Source: Odontesthes bonariensis (lineage: Eukaryota; Chordata; Actinopteri; Atheriniformes; Atherinopsidae). From it: DNA of 64,000 nucleotides. This document shows, in pieces, positions 33,579-43,949 of the stretch. The notes beneath the pieces were generated by a model that made no database searches, was not told the DNA's origin, and was given only the letters and a program-made list of their open reading frames with translations. A program made the translations under genes and the position numbers. Location: contig NC_134514.1 of NCBI RefSeq assembly GCF_027942865.1, forward strand, positions 996,169-1,060,168, in the 5' to 3' direction. Each line of letters opens with the position of its first letter. The stretch's first letter is position 1.

Positions 33579-35774
33579 GACCCCCACATCACCCTGTTGG
33601 TGACCCCCATATCGCCCTGTTGGTGACCCCCATATCGCCCGGTTGGTGACCCCCATATCTCCCGGTTGGTGACCCCCACATAGCCCGGTTGGTGACCACC
33701 ATATCTCCCGGTTGGTGACCCCCGTATCGCCCGGTTGGTGACCCCCACGTCGCCCGGTTGGTGACCCCCACGTCGCACGGTTGGTGACCACCACGTCGCC
33801 CTGTTGGTGACCCCCACGTCGCCCGGTTGGTGACCCCCACGTCGCCCGGTTGGTGACCACCACGTCGCCCTGTTGGTGACCCCCACGTTGCCCGGTTGGT
33901 GACCCCCACGTCGCCCTGTTGGTGACCCCCACGTCGCCCGGTTGGTGACCCCTGCATCGCCCGTTTGGTGACAACCACATCGCCCGGTTTGTGACCCCCA
34001 CATCACCTGGTTGGTGACCCCCACGTCGCCCTGTTGGTGACCCCCACATCGCCCTGTTGGTGACCCCCACGTCGCCCTGTTGGTGACCCCCACGTCGCCC
34101 GGTTGGTGACCACCACATCGCCCGGTTGGTGACCCCTGCATCGCCCGGTTGGTGACAACTACATCGCCCTGTTGGTGATCCCCACATCGCCCGGTTGATG
34201 ACCCCCAGATCACCTGGTTGGTGACCCCCACATCGCCCGGTTGGTGACCCCCACGTCGCCCGGTTGGTGACCCCCATATCGCCCTGTTGGTGATCCCCAC
34301 ATTGCCCGGTTGGTGACCCCCACGTCGCCCTGTTGGTGACCCCCACGTCGCCCGGTTGGTGACCCCCACATCGCCCGGTTGGTGACCCCCACGTCACCCT
34401 GTTGGTGACCCCCACATCGCCCTGTTGGTGACCCCCACGTCGCCCGGTTGGTGACCCCCATATCGCCCTGTTGGTGATCCCCACATCGCCCGGTTGGTGA
34501 CCCCCACGTCGCCCGGTTGGTGACCCCCACATCGCCCTGTTGGTGACAACCACGTCGCCCGGTTGGTGACCCCCATATCGCCCTGTTGGTGATCCCCACA
34601 TCGCCCGGTTGGTGACCCCCACGTCGCCCGGTTGGTGACCCCCACGTCGCCCGGTTGGTGACCCCCATATCGCCCTGTTGGTGATCCCCACATCGCCCGG
34701 TTGGTGACCCCCACGTCACCCTGTTGGTGACCCCCACATCGCCCTGTTGGTTACCCCCACGTCGCCCGGTTGGTGACCCCCACGTCGCCCTGTTGGTGAC
34801 CCCCACGTCGCCCGGTTGATGACCCCCACGTCGCCCGGTTGATGACCACCACGTCGCCCTGTTGGTGACCCCCACGTCGCCCGGTTGGTGACCACCACAT
34901 CGCCCTGTTGGTGACCCCCACGTCGCCCTGTTGGTGACCACCACATCGCCCTGTTGGTTACCCCCACGTCGCCCGGTTGGTGACCCCCACGTCGCCCTGT
35001 TGGTGACCCCCACGTCGCCCGGTTGATGACCACCACGTCGCCCCGTTGGTGACCCCCACGTCGCCCGGTTGGTGACCACCACATCGCCCTGTTGGTGACC
35101 CCCACATCGCCCGGTTGGTGACCCCCACATCGCCTGGTTGGTGACCCCCACGTCACCCTGTTGGTGACCCCCACATCGCCCTGTTGGTGACCCCCACATC
35201 GCCCGGTTGGTGACCCCCACGTCGCCCTGTTGGTGACCCCCACATCGCCCTGTTGGTGACCCCCACGTCGCCCGGTTGATGACCACCACGTCGCCCTGTT
35301 GGTGACCCCCACGTCGCCCGGTTGGTGACCACCACGTCGCCCGGTTGGTGACCACCACGTCGCCCTGTTGGTGACCCCCACATCGCCCTGTTGGTTACCC
35401 CCACGTCGCCCGGTTGGTGACCCCCACGTCGCCCTGTTGGTGACCCCCACGTCGCCCGGTTGATGACCACCACGTCGCCCCGTTGGTGACCCCCACGTCG
35501 CCCGGTTGGTGACCACCACGTCGCCTGGTTGGTGACCCCCACATCGCCCTGTTGGTGACCACCACGTCGCCCTGTTGGTGACCCCCACTTCGCCCGGGTG
35601 GTGACCACCACTTCGCCCGCTTGGTGACCCCTGCATCGCCCGTTTGGTGACAACCACATCGCCCAGTTGGTGACCCCCACATCGCCCGGTTGGTGACCCC
35701 CACATCGCCCGGTTGGTGACCCCCACATCGCCCGGTTGATGACCCCCACATCGCCCGGTTGATGACCCCCACTG
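33579..35774. repeat. 23-bp minisatellite array (GTTGGTGACCCCCACGTCG type)
   Basis: About 95 copies of a 23-bp unit. Variants are CCCACGTCG/CCCACATCG/CCCATATCG, GCCCGG/GCCCTG, and GACCACC/GACCCCC/GATCCCC. Because 23 is not a multiple of three, three units make a 23-residue peptide period on the minus strand, giving several long but meaningless open frames. Larger blocks repeat (for example GTTGGTTACCCCCACG at about 34746, 34951 and 35391). It is located inside a LINE coding region. Confidence 0.97.
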
Positions 35775-36115
35775 GACCGTCTCAGAGGCCTCTTTGCACA
35801 GCCTGCACCTGGGGTCCTGTCCGGTATGCTGGACCTCGGCCTGTTATTAGTGCCTCTGCGCTGTGTTTCAGACCAGAGGTTTCCAGCCACTGATCAGACC
35901 TCTGGTGACCTGCAATCTGTCGGTGGTACATCGAGCAGACGCTTATCTTTCCAAGAGGTTTTCTCCTCTTCCTTTTTTCTTTCCCCGGGTTTCAGCTACC
36001 TGAGACACTCACTTCATACTGGGGGCCAACTTCCTGATGTCTTCCTGGATGTTTGACATTTCTTAATGGATAGCGGCTCTGATGCTAATCGGCTTCCCTC
36101 CATCTTTATAGTGTA
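35775..36115 (-). pseudogene. LINE reverse-transcriptase C-terminal fragment, upstream half
   Basis: Minus-strand frames contain VAGNLWSETQRRGTNNRPRS and, in another frame, DPRCRLCKEA followed by SETVQ, then run straight into the 23-bp array. DPRCRLC..E.ETVQH is the zinc-knuckle-like motif near the C-terminus of a common fish LINE protein. Frames are broken several times. With 33430-33578 it brackets the array. Confidence 0.55.
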
Positions 36116-36546
36116 CAATCAGCAGTTTTCAGGATTACACTTTTTTTTTTACCACAAACCAACTGTCAGTTGGACCAACAGTTTTCTTGTTTTCTCAGTT
36201 CTCTTTTACATAATAAAGGTTTATTATTGCTATTATATAAATGTGAAGTAATTACTTCTGAATTAATTATATTGAAAGGGAAAAAAACAGTGAACTTTTT
36301 TCTACTGTTTAAATGTTTTTATAATTCACGGGTCAAAAATGACCCATAAGACAATCTTTGTACCCTAGTGGTGTACAGCCCACATGGAAACATAAACAGA
36401 AATAAAGTCTGACTTTTTCTAATGATGGGGTCCCTTTAGGAAAAGTCATAACATTTCAAGTTGGAAAAAGATAGTTTAAGGTGTTTTTTCTACAGCTAAA
36501 CATGGTGGTGGCTCACTTTTGACCCGCAGGACAACAGGAGGGTTAA
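36116..36546 (-). mobile_element. piggyBac-like (TTAA) MITE, copy 2
   Basis: The right end is GACCCGCAGGACAACAGGAG, then GG, then TTAA (36543-36546), the inverse of the copy 1 terminus at 7036-7060. The sequence matches copy 1 through CAGCTAAACATGGTGGTGGC and AAAAGTCATAACATTTCAAG. About 165 bp present here (roughly 36258-36420) are absent from copy 1. The left end is not clear and abuts the LINE fragment. No transposase. Confidence 0.65.
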
Positions 36547-36699
36547 GTCATATCGGTGACTTTATTTTTGTCACAGTGTATCACAGAATATCATAAAGGA
36601 AAACAGCAACTCGTCCAGTTTTGTGATGCAATCTATATCATGAAATGCCGAAAACCCAATAAAGGATTTTTGGCATTATTGTGGAAAAGTATGGACACA
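36547..36699. other. unassigned spacer
   Basis: No feature recognised; it ends at the L2 target site. Confidence 0.4.
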
Positions 36700-36708
36700 C
36701 CTTCAATT

Positions 36709-37560
36709 CAATTCATTTTTATTTATATAGCGCCAAATACAACAAATGTCATCTCAAGGCACTTAGATAGTAAGTCCAATTCAAGCCAATTGGAATTCAA
36801 TTAATAATAATCATAATTCATAAAATAATCCAATTCGTTCATATAGAGCCAATTCAAAAACAATTTCCTAGCTAAGGAAACCAACAGATTGCACTGAAAA
36901 CTTTTTGTTTTTCGGTCCAATCTCCCGGCCTGAGCGTGCCTGAGGCGACTGTGGAGAGAAACGACTCCCTTTTAACAGGAAGAAACCTCTGGCAGAACCA
37001 GACTCAGGAAGGGTGGCCATCCGCCTCCACCAGCTGGGGTTTGAGAAGACAGAAAAGGGGGGGGGGGGGGGGGGAAACACGAGTTAATGACCACAATAAT
37101 GTCACATATACATAAAGAGAGTAAAGTGAGGAAAGGTGTGACAGATGAGGCCCCCCAGCAGTCTAGGCCTATAGCAGCTTAACTATGGGATGTTTCAGGA
37201 TTACCTGAGCCATCCCTAACTATAAGCTTTATCAGAAAGGAAAGTTTTAAGCCTGGTCTTAAAAGTGGAAAGGGTGTCTGCTTCCCGGAGATTTACTGGC
37301 AGCTTATTCCACAATTGAGGGGCCTGATAACTGAAGGCTCTGCCTCCCATTCTACTTTTAGAAACTCTGGGAACCTCAAGTAAACCTGCAGTTTGGGAAC
37401 GAAGTGCTCTGTTAGGAAAATATCTTACAATGAGATCTTTAAGATATGATGGAGCTCGGTCATTAAGAGCTTTATATGGAAGGAGAAGAATCTTAAATTC
37501 TATTCTGAATTTAACAGGGAGCCAATGAAGAGAAGCTAAAACTGGAGAAATATGATCTCT
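36709..37560 (-). mobile_element. L2-type LINE, 5' truncated, with target duplication
   Basis: It is flanked by the 9-bp duplication CCTTCAATT (36700-36708 and 37561-37569). On the minus strand, 37560 downward reads the L2 C-terminus: LKDLIVRYFPNRALRSQT, SRMGGRAFSYQAPQLWNKLP and TLSTFKTRLKTFLSDKAYS. The frame ends near 37200 and is followed by a long 3' UTR with GAGATGACATTTGTTGTATT and a TATATAAATAAAAATGAATT tail. A G homopolymer (about 37057-37074) lies in the UTR. The clean target duplication argues for a relatively recent insertion. Confidence 0.88.
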
Positions 37561-37569
37561 CCTTCAATT

Positions 37570-37816
37570 GGAATGTGCACAAAAGAACTGATGGAGAGAC
37601 TAACATATATTGTAAAAAGAAAAAGAATTTTGCTCACTTATGGAGACCTTAGATGGACTTTCTGGAAACTCACAACCTTGAATTTTGATTAACTGCACAA
37701 GTTCTGCAGTTTGTGCACTGCTGTGACACTATTGGAATATAATATTTTTTAATTAATTATTATTTATCTACATCATCATCTGAAACACAAATATCTGTTT
37801 ATTTATTTTTATTCTA

Positions 37817-37873
<57 letters not shown>

Positions 37874-38374
37874 TATTTACCAGATGGGGATATATTGTTC
37901 ATGTTTAAATCAATGAAAAATCATTATAAAAATATTTTTAAAAAAAAAAGTGCACAAGTTCTGCAGTTTGTGCACTGCTGTGACCCTATTGGAATATAAT
38001 ATTTTTTAATTAATTATTATTTATCTACATTAGTATTATTTTGTTTGTTTTATTCTATGTTTATATCTGTTTATTTATTTTTATTCTATTTTATTTTTTC
38101 ATTATTACTATTATTATTATTATTACTATTATTTGCCAGATGGGGATATAATGTTCATGTTTAAATGTCAATGTTTAAATCAATGAAAAATCATTATAAA
38201 AATATGTTTAAGATGTCACTTCAAGAGGTTTTTTAATCACAGAAGAGAGGACAAAGTTTGTGTATTTATGACTCAGCTATGGATATAACTGCACAGCTAA
38301 CAGAATTAAATTAATGTAACTGTGAAATTCATTCTCATGATGAATCCCTAAACCATTTAAAATCATCCTTTTCA
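37570..38374. repeat. A/T-rich tandem duplication (about 260-280 bp unit)
   Basis: TGCACAAGTTCTGCAGTTTG followed by TGCACTGCTGTGAC occurs at about 37696 and 37961. Both copies continue through an ATT microsatellite to CCAGATGGGGATAT and AAATCATTATAAAAATAT. Two direct copies therefore lie side by side at about 37690-37950 and 37955-38210. No coding sequence. The rest, to 38374, is unassigned. Confidence 0.75.
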
Positions 38375-38730
38375 TTAACCCCTTAACGCCTGAATTTATA
38401 TAGCCGTATATAAAAAAATGTTTTGTGTGTGTTTTAGCCTTTAAGTAGATGGTAAATAATGCTGAGATTATTAATTTCACTTTTGCACAAAAAATAAATA
38501 GAAATTTTGGTATGTTACCAGGCATAATGGTCAATAATAAGATAACAACAACACAGTAATATAACAGTGAAAAAACAATATTTTTTATTCACCCTTTTTT
38601 TTTAAACATATTTATTTATATAAAGGTTCCTGGGTCCGTAGTGAATATGGACTAACCGGCATTGGGGGAATAAAGATGCTATCTCAGCTGGTTGTAGCAT
38701 ATATGCGACAATAAGGCGTTTAGAGGTTAA
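38375..38730. mobile_element. TTAA-flanked MITE overlapping the OR-C stop codon
   Basis: TTAA at 38375-38378 and 38727-38730 flanks inverted termini CCCCTTAACGCCT (left) and CCTCTAAACGCCT (right, read on the minus strand). The element is 356 bp including one TTAA and has no coding sequence. Its right terminus contains the last codon and the stop codon of the odorant receptor OR-C. TTAA plus a CC-starting terminus fits piggyBac-like elements. Confidence 0.75.
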
Positions 38731-39658
38731 AAACAAACTTTTTCCCACACAGAAGACTTCTGCATAAACTGTGTATCTTCGACACGTTGAGTCCATAAAG
38801 AACGGGGTTAAAGAGCGGCTGGCAGGTCAGATAATACACCGACAACACGATGCGCAGCATGCTGGGCACGCCGCTCAGGTCGAACCGGCCGTGTAAGATT
38901 TCAAAGCAGCAGCCGAAGGAGAAGTTAAGCAGAGAAGCCAGGTGAGGCGTGCAGGTTCTGGCAGCCTTCTGACGGGTCTGCGTGGACCCAGAATAACACA
39001 CTCTGAGGATCCTCATGTAGCTGTAAAAGATCAGAACTGCAGGAGAAATGACTAAAAGGCACATGATGAGGAGGCCATAGATGTTGATGGCTGTGAACTC
39101 AGAGCAGGCCAGCTTCACGATGGAGTAGTTGTCACAGAAAACTTTGTTAATGACGTTTCCACACAGCCGCAGAGCTGCGGTCATGGAAACCAACACGACA
39201 ATAGCAAGAAAAGGGTAAAACCACACGATGAACACCAGCCTGGCGGTCCTCCCAGGCGCCATCAGAGTGTTGTACTGCAGAGGAAAACAGATGGCGAGGT
39301 ATCTGTCATAAGCCATGATGGATAAGTTACTGAGCTGCACACTTCCATAAGTGTACAAGCAGAAAACCTGCAGGAAGCAGAGAGGAGCAGAAACAGTGTG
39401 AACGTCAGAGAGGATCTGAATCAGCAGGAATGGAAACAGCCCTGAACTACCATACAGCTCATTCACAAACAGGCTGCACAGGAACATGTACATGGGTTCA
39501 TGTAAGCTCCTGTTCACACCGATAACCACGATGAGCAGAACATTAGAGCTGATGATCAGGGCGTACAAACACATGACCACAAAGAAAAATAAATATCTGA
39601 AGGCTCTGATGTCAAAGTAAGCAGCGAGGGTGAAATACGAAACCTTTGTGTCGTTCAT
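38720..39658 (-). CDS. odorant receptor OR-C (teleost delta-type)
   Basis: A 312-residue single-exon receptor. It has N2-D-T for glycosylation, the fish-typical VSYFTLAAYFD opening, and TM2 PMYMFLCSLFVNELYGSSGL. Other landmarks are MAYDRYLAICFPLQYNTLMA at the end of TM3, CDNYSIVKLACSEFTAINIY in EL2/TM5, KAARTCTPHLASLL at TM6, and FNPVLYGLNVSKIHSLC at TM7. The open frame starts earlier at a GTG; the ATG at 39658 is used. A good acceptor (CTTCTGTTTCAG) ends at 39695, suggesting a 5' UTR intron. The last two residues (N-L) and the stop come from the inserted MITE. OR-D is its paralogue, and residues from TM1 to TM3 are nearly identical to OR-D. Confidence 0.93.
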   Translation of the reverse strand: MNDTKVSYFTLAAYFDIRAFRYLFFFVVMCLYALIISSNVLLIVVIGVNRSLHEPMYMFLCSLFVNELYGSSGLFPFLLIQILSDVHTVSAPLCFLQVFCLYTYGSVQLSNLSIMAYDRYLAICFPLQYNTLMAPGRTARLVFIVWFYPFLAIVVLVSMTAALRLCGNVINKVFCDNYSIVKLACSEFTAINIYGLLIMCLLVISPAVLIFYSYMRILRVCYSGSTQTRQKAARTCTPHLASLLNFSFGCCFEILHGRFDLSGVPSMLRIVLSVYYLTCQPLFNPVLYGLNVSKIHSLCRSLLCGKKFVFNL

Positions 39659-40146
39659 CCTCTGTGTCACATCAGGATTATCTCTGGGAACAATCTGAAA
39701 CAGAAGCTGTGAGTATAAATCATTTCATGTCATCACACAGATGCAGCTCAGCTTCCAGCTCAGGATAAAGTCTTTATAGCAGCAGCTGAGCCTCCCAGAA
39801 GGCTGACAGTGTTCTGACGGTGGAAGTTCCTCCCAGAGACGTTACAGCTCTGCCTCCTTTAACCTGCCCACAGAAGGAATGTGATGCAATCATCCCAGGA
39901 CTTACTGCTTCCCACCTGCTTCCCACTGTCTCCTGCATCAAACTGGCATTACAAACACCTGTTGCAGAAACGCATGAATGTACAAGAGAGTGTGATGAAC
40001 AAATGTTCAATGTGACAGGTTTAAGGTCAGACTCAGGTTGTATTCAGACACCCTGTACGCTCACATTAGCATCATAGCACATCTGCCAGGCGCCGCCATG
40101 AAAAGAGGCACAACGTAAAGGTCAAGAGCATTCATGCTTTTACAAG
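39659..40146. other. 5' flank of OR-C
   Basis: Includes the predicted splice acceptor near 39695. No promoter element could be named with confidence. Confidence 0.35.
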
Positions 40147-41897
40147 AAGCTCTGTGGCTAATTCAGGTGCTACGGCCTCTGTGGCTAATTCAGGCGCTGC
40201 GGCCTCTGTGGCTAATTTAGGCGCTACGGCCTCTGTGGCTAATTCAGGCGCTACGGCCTCTGTGGCTAATTCAGGCGCTACGGCCTCTGTGGCTAATTCA
40301 GGCGCTACGGCCTCTGTGGCTAATTCAGGCGCTGCGGCCTCTGTGGCTAATTTAGGCGCTACGGGCTCTGTGGCTAATTCAGGCGCTACGGGCTCTGTGG
40401 CTAATTCAGGCGCTGCGGCCTCTGTGGCTAATTTAGGCGCTGCGGCCTCTGTGGCTAATTCAGGCGCTACGGGCTCTGTGGCTAATTCAGGCGCTGCGGC
40501 CTCTGTGGCTAATTCAGGCGCTACGGCCTCTGTGGCTAATTCAGGCGCTACGGCCTCTGTTGCTAATTCAGGCGCTACGGCCTCTGTGCTAATTTAGGCG
40601 CTACGGGCTCTGTGGCTAATTCAGGCGCTACGGCCTCTGTGGCTAATTCAGGCGCTACGGACTCTGTGCTAATTTAGGCGCTGCGGACTCTGTGGCTAAT
40701 TCAGGCGCTACGGCCTCTGTGGCTAATTCAGGCGCTACGGCCTCTGTGGCTAATTCAGGCGCTACGGACTCTGTGGCTAATTCAAGCGCTACGGCCTCTG
40801 TGGCTAATTCAGGCGCTACGGCCTCTGTGGCTAATTCAGGCGCTACGGCCTCTGTGCTAATTCAGGCGCTACGGCCTCTGTGCTAATTTAGGCGCTACGG
40901 GCTCTGTGGCTAATTCAGGCGCTACGGCCTCTGTGGCTAATTCAGGCGCTACGGCCTCTGTGGCTAATTCAGGCGCTACGGCCTCTGTGGCTAATTCAGG
41001 CACTACGGCCTCTGTGCTAATTCAGGCGCTACGGCCTCTGTGCTAATTCAGGCGCCACGGCCTCTGTGGCTAATTCAGGCGCTACGGCCTCTGTGGCTAA
41101 TTCAGGCGCTACGGCCTCTGTGGCTAATTCAGGCGCTACGGCCTCTGTGGCTAATTCAGGCGCTACGGCCTCTGTGCTAATTCAGGCGCTACGGCCTCTG
41201 TGCTAATTTAGGCGCTACGGGCTCTGTGGCTAATTCAGGCGCTACGGCCTCTGTGGCTAATTTAGGCGCTACAGGCTCTGTGCTAATTTAGGCGCTACGG
41301 CCTCTGTGGCTAATTTAGGCGCTACGGCCTCTGTGCTAATTTAGGCGCCACGGGCTCTGTGGCTAATTCAGGCGCTACGGCCTCTGTGCTAATTTAGGCG
41401 CTACGAGCTCTGTGGCTAATTCAGGCGCTACGGCCTCTGTTGCTAATTTAGGCGCTACGGGCTCTGTGGCTAATTCAGGCGCTACGGCCTCTGTGGCTAA
41501 TTCAGGCGCTACGGCCTCTGTGGCTAATTCAGGCGCTACGGCCTCTGTGCTAATTTAGGCGCTACGGGCTCTGTGGCTAATTCAGGCGCTACGGCCTCTG
41601 TGGCTAATTCAGGCGCTACGGCCTCTGTGGCTAATTCAGGCGCTACGGGCTCTGTGGCTAATTCAGGCGCTACGGCCTATGTGCTAATTTAGGCGCTACG
41701 GGCTCTGTGGCTAATTCAGGCGCTACGGCCTCTGTGGCTAATTCAGGCGCTACGGCCTCTGTGGCTAATTCAGGCGCTACGGCCTCTGTGGCTAATTCAG
41801 GCGCTACGGCCTCTGTGCTAATTCAGGCGCTACGGGCTCTGTGGCTAATTCAGGCGCTGCGGCCTCTGTGGCTAATTCAGGCGCTACGGCCTTTGTG
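40147..41897. repeat. 27-bp minisatellite array in gypsy-like remnant
   Basis: About 65 copies of a 27-bp unit (CTCTGTGGCTAATTCAGGCG plus CTACGGC), with 25-bp variants that lack one GG (CTCTGTGCTAATT). The right edge runs into a gag-like coding remnant at 41898-42085. TCTGTGGCT is shared with the 24-bp arrays further right. Plus-strand frames of the ANSGATASV type are repeat artefacts. Confidence 0.96.
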
Positions 41898-42085
41898 GCT
41901 GCCGGGGTCCAGCTGGAGGTCTCTGGACTCTGTGGCTATGGCTGGAGAGGAGCTGTACAGCGCGCCTACCTCTTCTGGGTTCATGCCAAAAATGTCCTGG
42001 CATGGCTCCATACATCGTCCAGTTTAGCCGTCCATTTCTGGAGTCTCCGCATCTTTAAAAGAAAATTTAAGAGTTTATTATGGTG
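41898..42085 (-). pseudogene. gypsy-like gag fragment (copy 1)
   Basis: The minus strand reads LLNFLLKMRRLQKWTAKLDD, VWSHARTFLA, NPEEVGALYSSSPAIATES and RDLQLDPGSHKGRSA. This parallels the copy at 48916-49189, which reads LLDFLLEKRNLQNWTENLAD, VLTHARSVQR and DIFDMEP. A few frame breaks are present. The array follows directly at its C-terminal side. The gag assignment rests on the LTR found upstream of copy 2. Confidence 0.5.
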
Positions 42086-42414
42086 AGCTGAGAGGGAAAA
42101 TGACAGATCTGTTGGGTGGTTTCATACGGTGAAGATGATGCTCAAGATTAATTAAACACAATCAATTCAACCTGGAGAGACTCACACGGAGAGATAGGGA
42201 GACAATTGCAAGGTTTATTGTCAATATTTCTTTGGCGCTCGGGCCCCGGTGGAGGACATGCAAGCTGAACCGCTGTGAGCTTGCAAGTCCGGCATATGGA
42301 GATAGATGCTGAATATCTTCCCCCCCAAAAACTGAGCCGGGGCCGAGCTGGTGAGGGACTGGCTGCAAGGTGAGGAAGGAGCCTGTGAGAAGGGTTGCCC
42401 ACCCTCCAAAAAAA
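42086..42414. other. unassigned sequence, possible retroelement leader
   Basis: Lies upstream (in the minus sense) of the gag-like remnant. It contains GCAAGGTTTATTGTCAATAT, that is an AATAAA-type signal on the minus strand. An LTR is conceivable, but TG..CA ends were not found. Confidence 0.3.
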
Positions 42415-43030
42415 GAAGAGAGCCCGCCTGGGCTGCCTGAGGAGAGAAAGAACGAGAGAGTGAGTCCGCCTGGGCTGCGGTAGACTGAGCCTGCCTGGGC
42501 TGCCTGAGGAGAGAGAGACAGGGAGATTGAGCCCGCCTGGGCTGCAGCAGATTGAGAGAAAGGGAGAGTGAGCCCGCCTGGGCTGCAGCAGATTGAGAGA
42601 AAGGGAGAGTGAGCCCGCCTGGGCTGCCTGAGGAGAGGGAGAACGTGAGAGTGAGCCCGCCTGGCTGCCGTGGATTGAGCCTGCCTGGGCTGCCTGCGGA
42701 GAGAGAGAAAGGGAGAGTAAGTCCGCCTGGCTGCCGTGGATTGAGCCCACCTGGGCTGCCTGCGGACAGAGAGAAAGAGAGAGTGAGCCCTCCTGGGCTG
42801 CAGAGGAGTGAGCCCGCCTGGGCTGCCGGGAAGTGAGCCCGCCTGGGCTGCGGCAGGAACTGTGAGCCCGCCTGGGCTGCGTCAGGAACTGTGAGCCCGC
42901 CTGAGCTGCAGGAACAGTGAGCCCGTCTGGGCTGCAGGAACAGTGAGCCCGTCTGGGCTGCAGGAACAGTGAGCCCGTCTGGGCTGCAGGAACAGTGAGC
43001 CCGTCTGGGCTGCAGGAACAGTGAGCCTTG
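42415..43030. repeat. GAGCCCGCCTGGGCTGC minisatellite, mixed period
   Basis: The core GTGAGCCCGCCTGGGCTGC recurs with different spacers. On the left are GAGAGAGAAAGGGAGA spacers of about 30-60 bp. On the right is a regular 26-bp period (AGGAACAGTGAGCCCGTCTG plus GGCTGC, 42910-43025). The core has GCCC..GGGC dyad symmetry. Minus-strand open frames over it are not considered genes. Confidence 0.9.
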
Positions 43031-43289
43031 ACCAACAAGCGACAGCTAATGCATGCAGCTTGCAGATGAACCGGTAAAGCCCCAGGCAGGAGCGCCTTAT
43101 ATGTGGATCTGGATGGTTGATGAACGATTGCCAACACCTGGAGGTTGATGAGTGACTGCCAACACCTGGTGAGTCTGCCATGTTAAATTTGCGGCTTCGC
43201 CTTCATTTCATGTTAATCTTCCATTTAAGGTGTCCAAATTAAATCAAACTCTTTGTTTATTTTCATGAAGTATTTATTTAACTTATTTT
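43031..43289. other. unassigned spacer
   Basis: Contains two near copies of GATTGCCAACACCTGG/GACTGCCAACACCTGG (about 43126 and 43155). No gene. Confidence 0.35.
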
Positions 43290-43559
43290 AACATTCAATA
43301 ATTTGTTTACTTTCATTTATTTTTGATTTAGTTTGACTGATGTTGATACAACAGAAAAGTACAGCAAGAAGCTTCTGGCGACGTGGCGGCAGGAACCGAT
43401 CTGGCGGGCGGCCAGACATCCGGTGACGGGGGAGCCCCCCTTCAAGGGATGGATCCCAGACATTCCAAAAAGAGGGTGGGAGGGAGGGGCTTGAAACTGT
43501 GGGTCCTTAGGCTGTGGTTCTCTGGAATCTCTGGGTTGTCTGGGCTCACTGGGCTCTCT
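43290..43559 (-). mobile_element. gypsy-like element X, copy 2, distal segment
   Basis: ACATTCAATAATTTGTTTAC through GATGTTGATACAACA and GCAAGAAGCTTC matches 48236-48330 and 63036-63140. It is always followed by the 24-bp array. On the minus strand one frame reads PPSHPLFGMSGIHPLKGGSP and AARQIGSCRHVARSFLLYFS, which looks like a decayed retroelement ORF end. Confidence 0.5.
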
Positions 43560-43949
43560 GGGCACTCTAGGCTCTGGCTCTGTGGCCTCTATGGGCGCTA
43601 GCTATGGCTCTCTGGGCTCTCTAGGCTCTGGTGTTAGCTCTGGCTCTCTAGGCTCTGGCGCTAGCTCTAGTTCCCTAGGCCCTCTAGGCTCTGGCGCTAG
43701 CTCTGGCTCTCTGGGCGCTAGCTCTGGCTCTGTGGCCTCTATGGGCACTAGCTCTGTGGATGCTATGGGCGCTAGTTCTCTGGACTCTGTGGCTGCTAAA
43801 TTTCTGGACTCTGTGGCTGCTAGCTCTCTGGACTCTGTGGCTGCTAGTTCTCTGGACTCTGTGGCTGCTAAATTTCTGGACTCTGTGGCTGCTAAATTTC
43901 TGGACTCTGTGGCTGCTAGCTCTCTGGACTCTGTGGCTTCCAGCTCTCT
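43560..43949. repeat. 24-bp minisatellite, element X copy 2 (left part)
   Basis: GGCTCTCTAGGCTCTGGCGC-type units grade into a regular 24-bp unit (TCTGTGGCTGCTAGCTCTCT plus GGAC). On the minus strand this reads as an in-frame octapeptide ELAATESR, consistent with growth inside a gag-like ORF. It is interrupted at 43950 by a Rex1-like LINE and resumes at 45118. Confidence 0.93.

Noticed and set aside
33491-35890. Several 240-390-codon minus-strand frames with GVTNRATWGSPTG repeats
   Set aside because: The 23-bp period gives three overlapping frames of the same peptide period; this is expected by chance for a stop-free unit.
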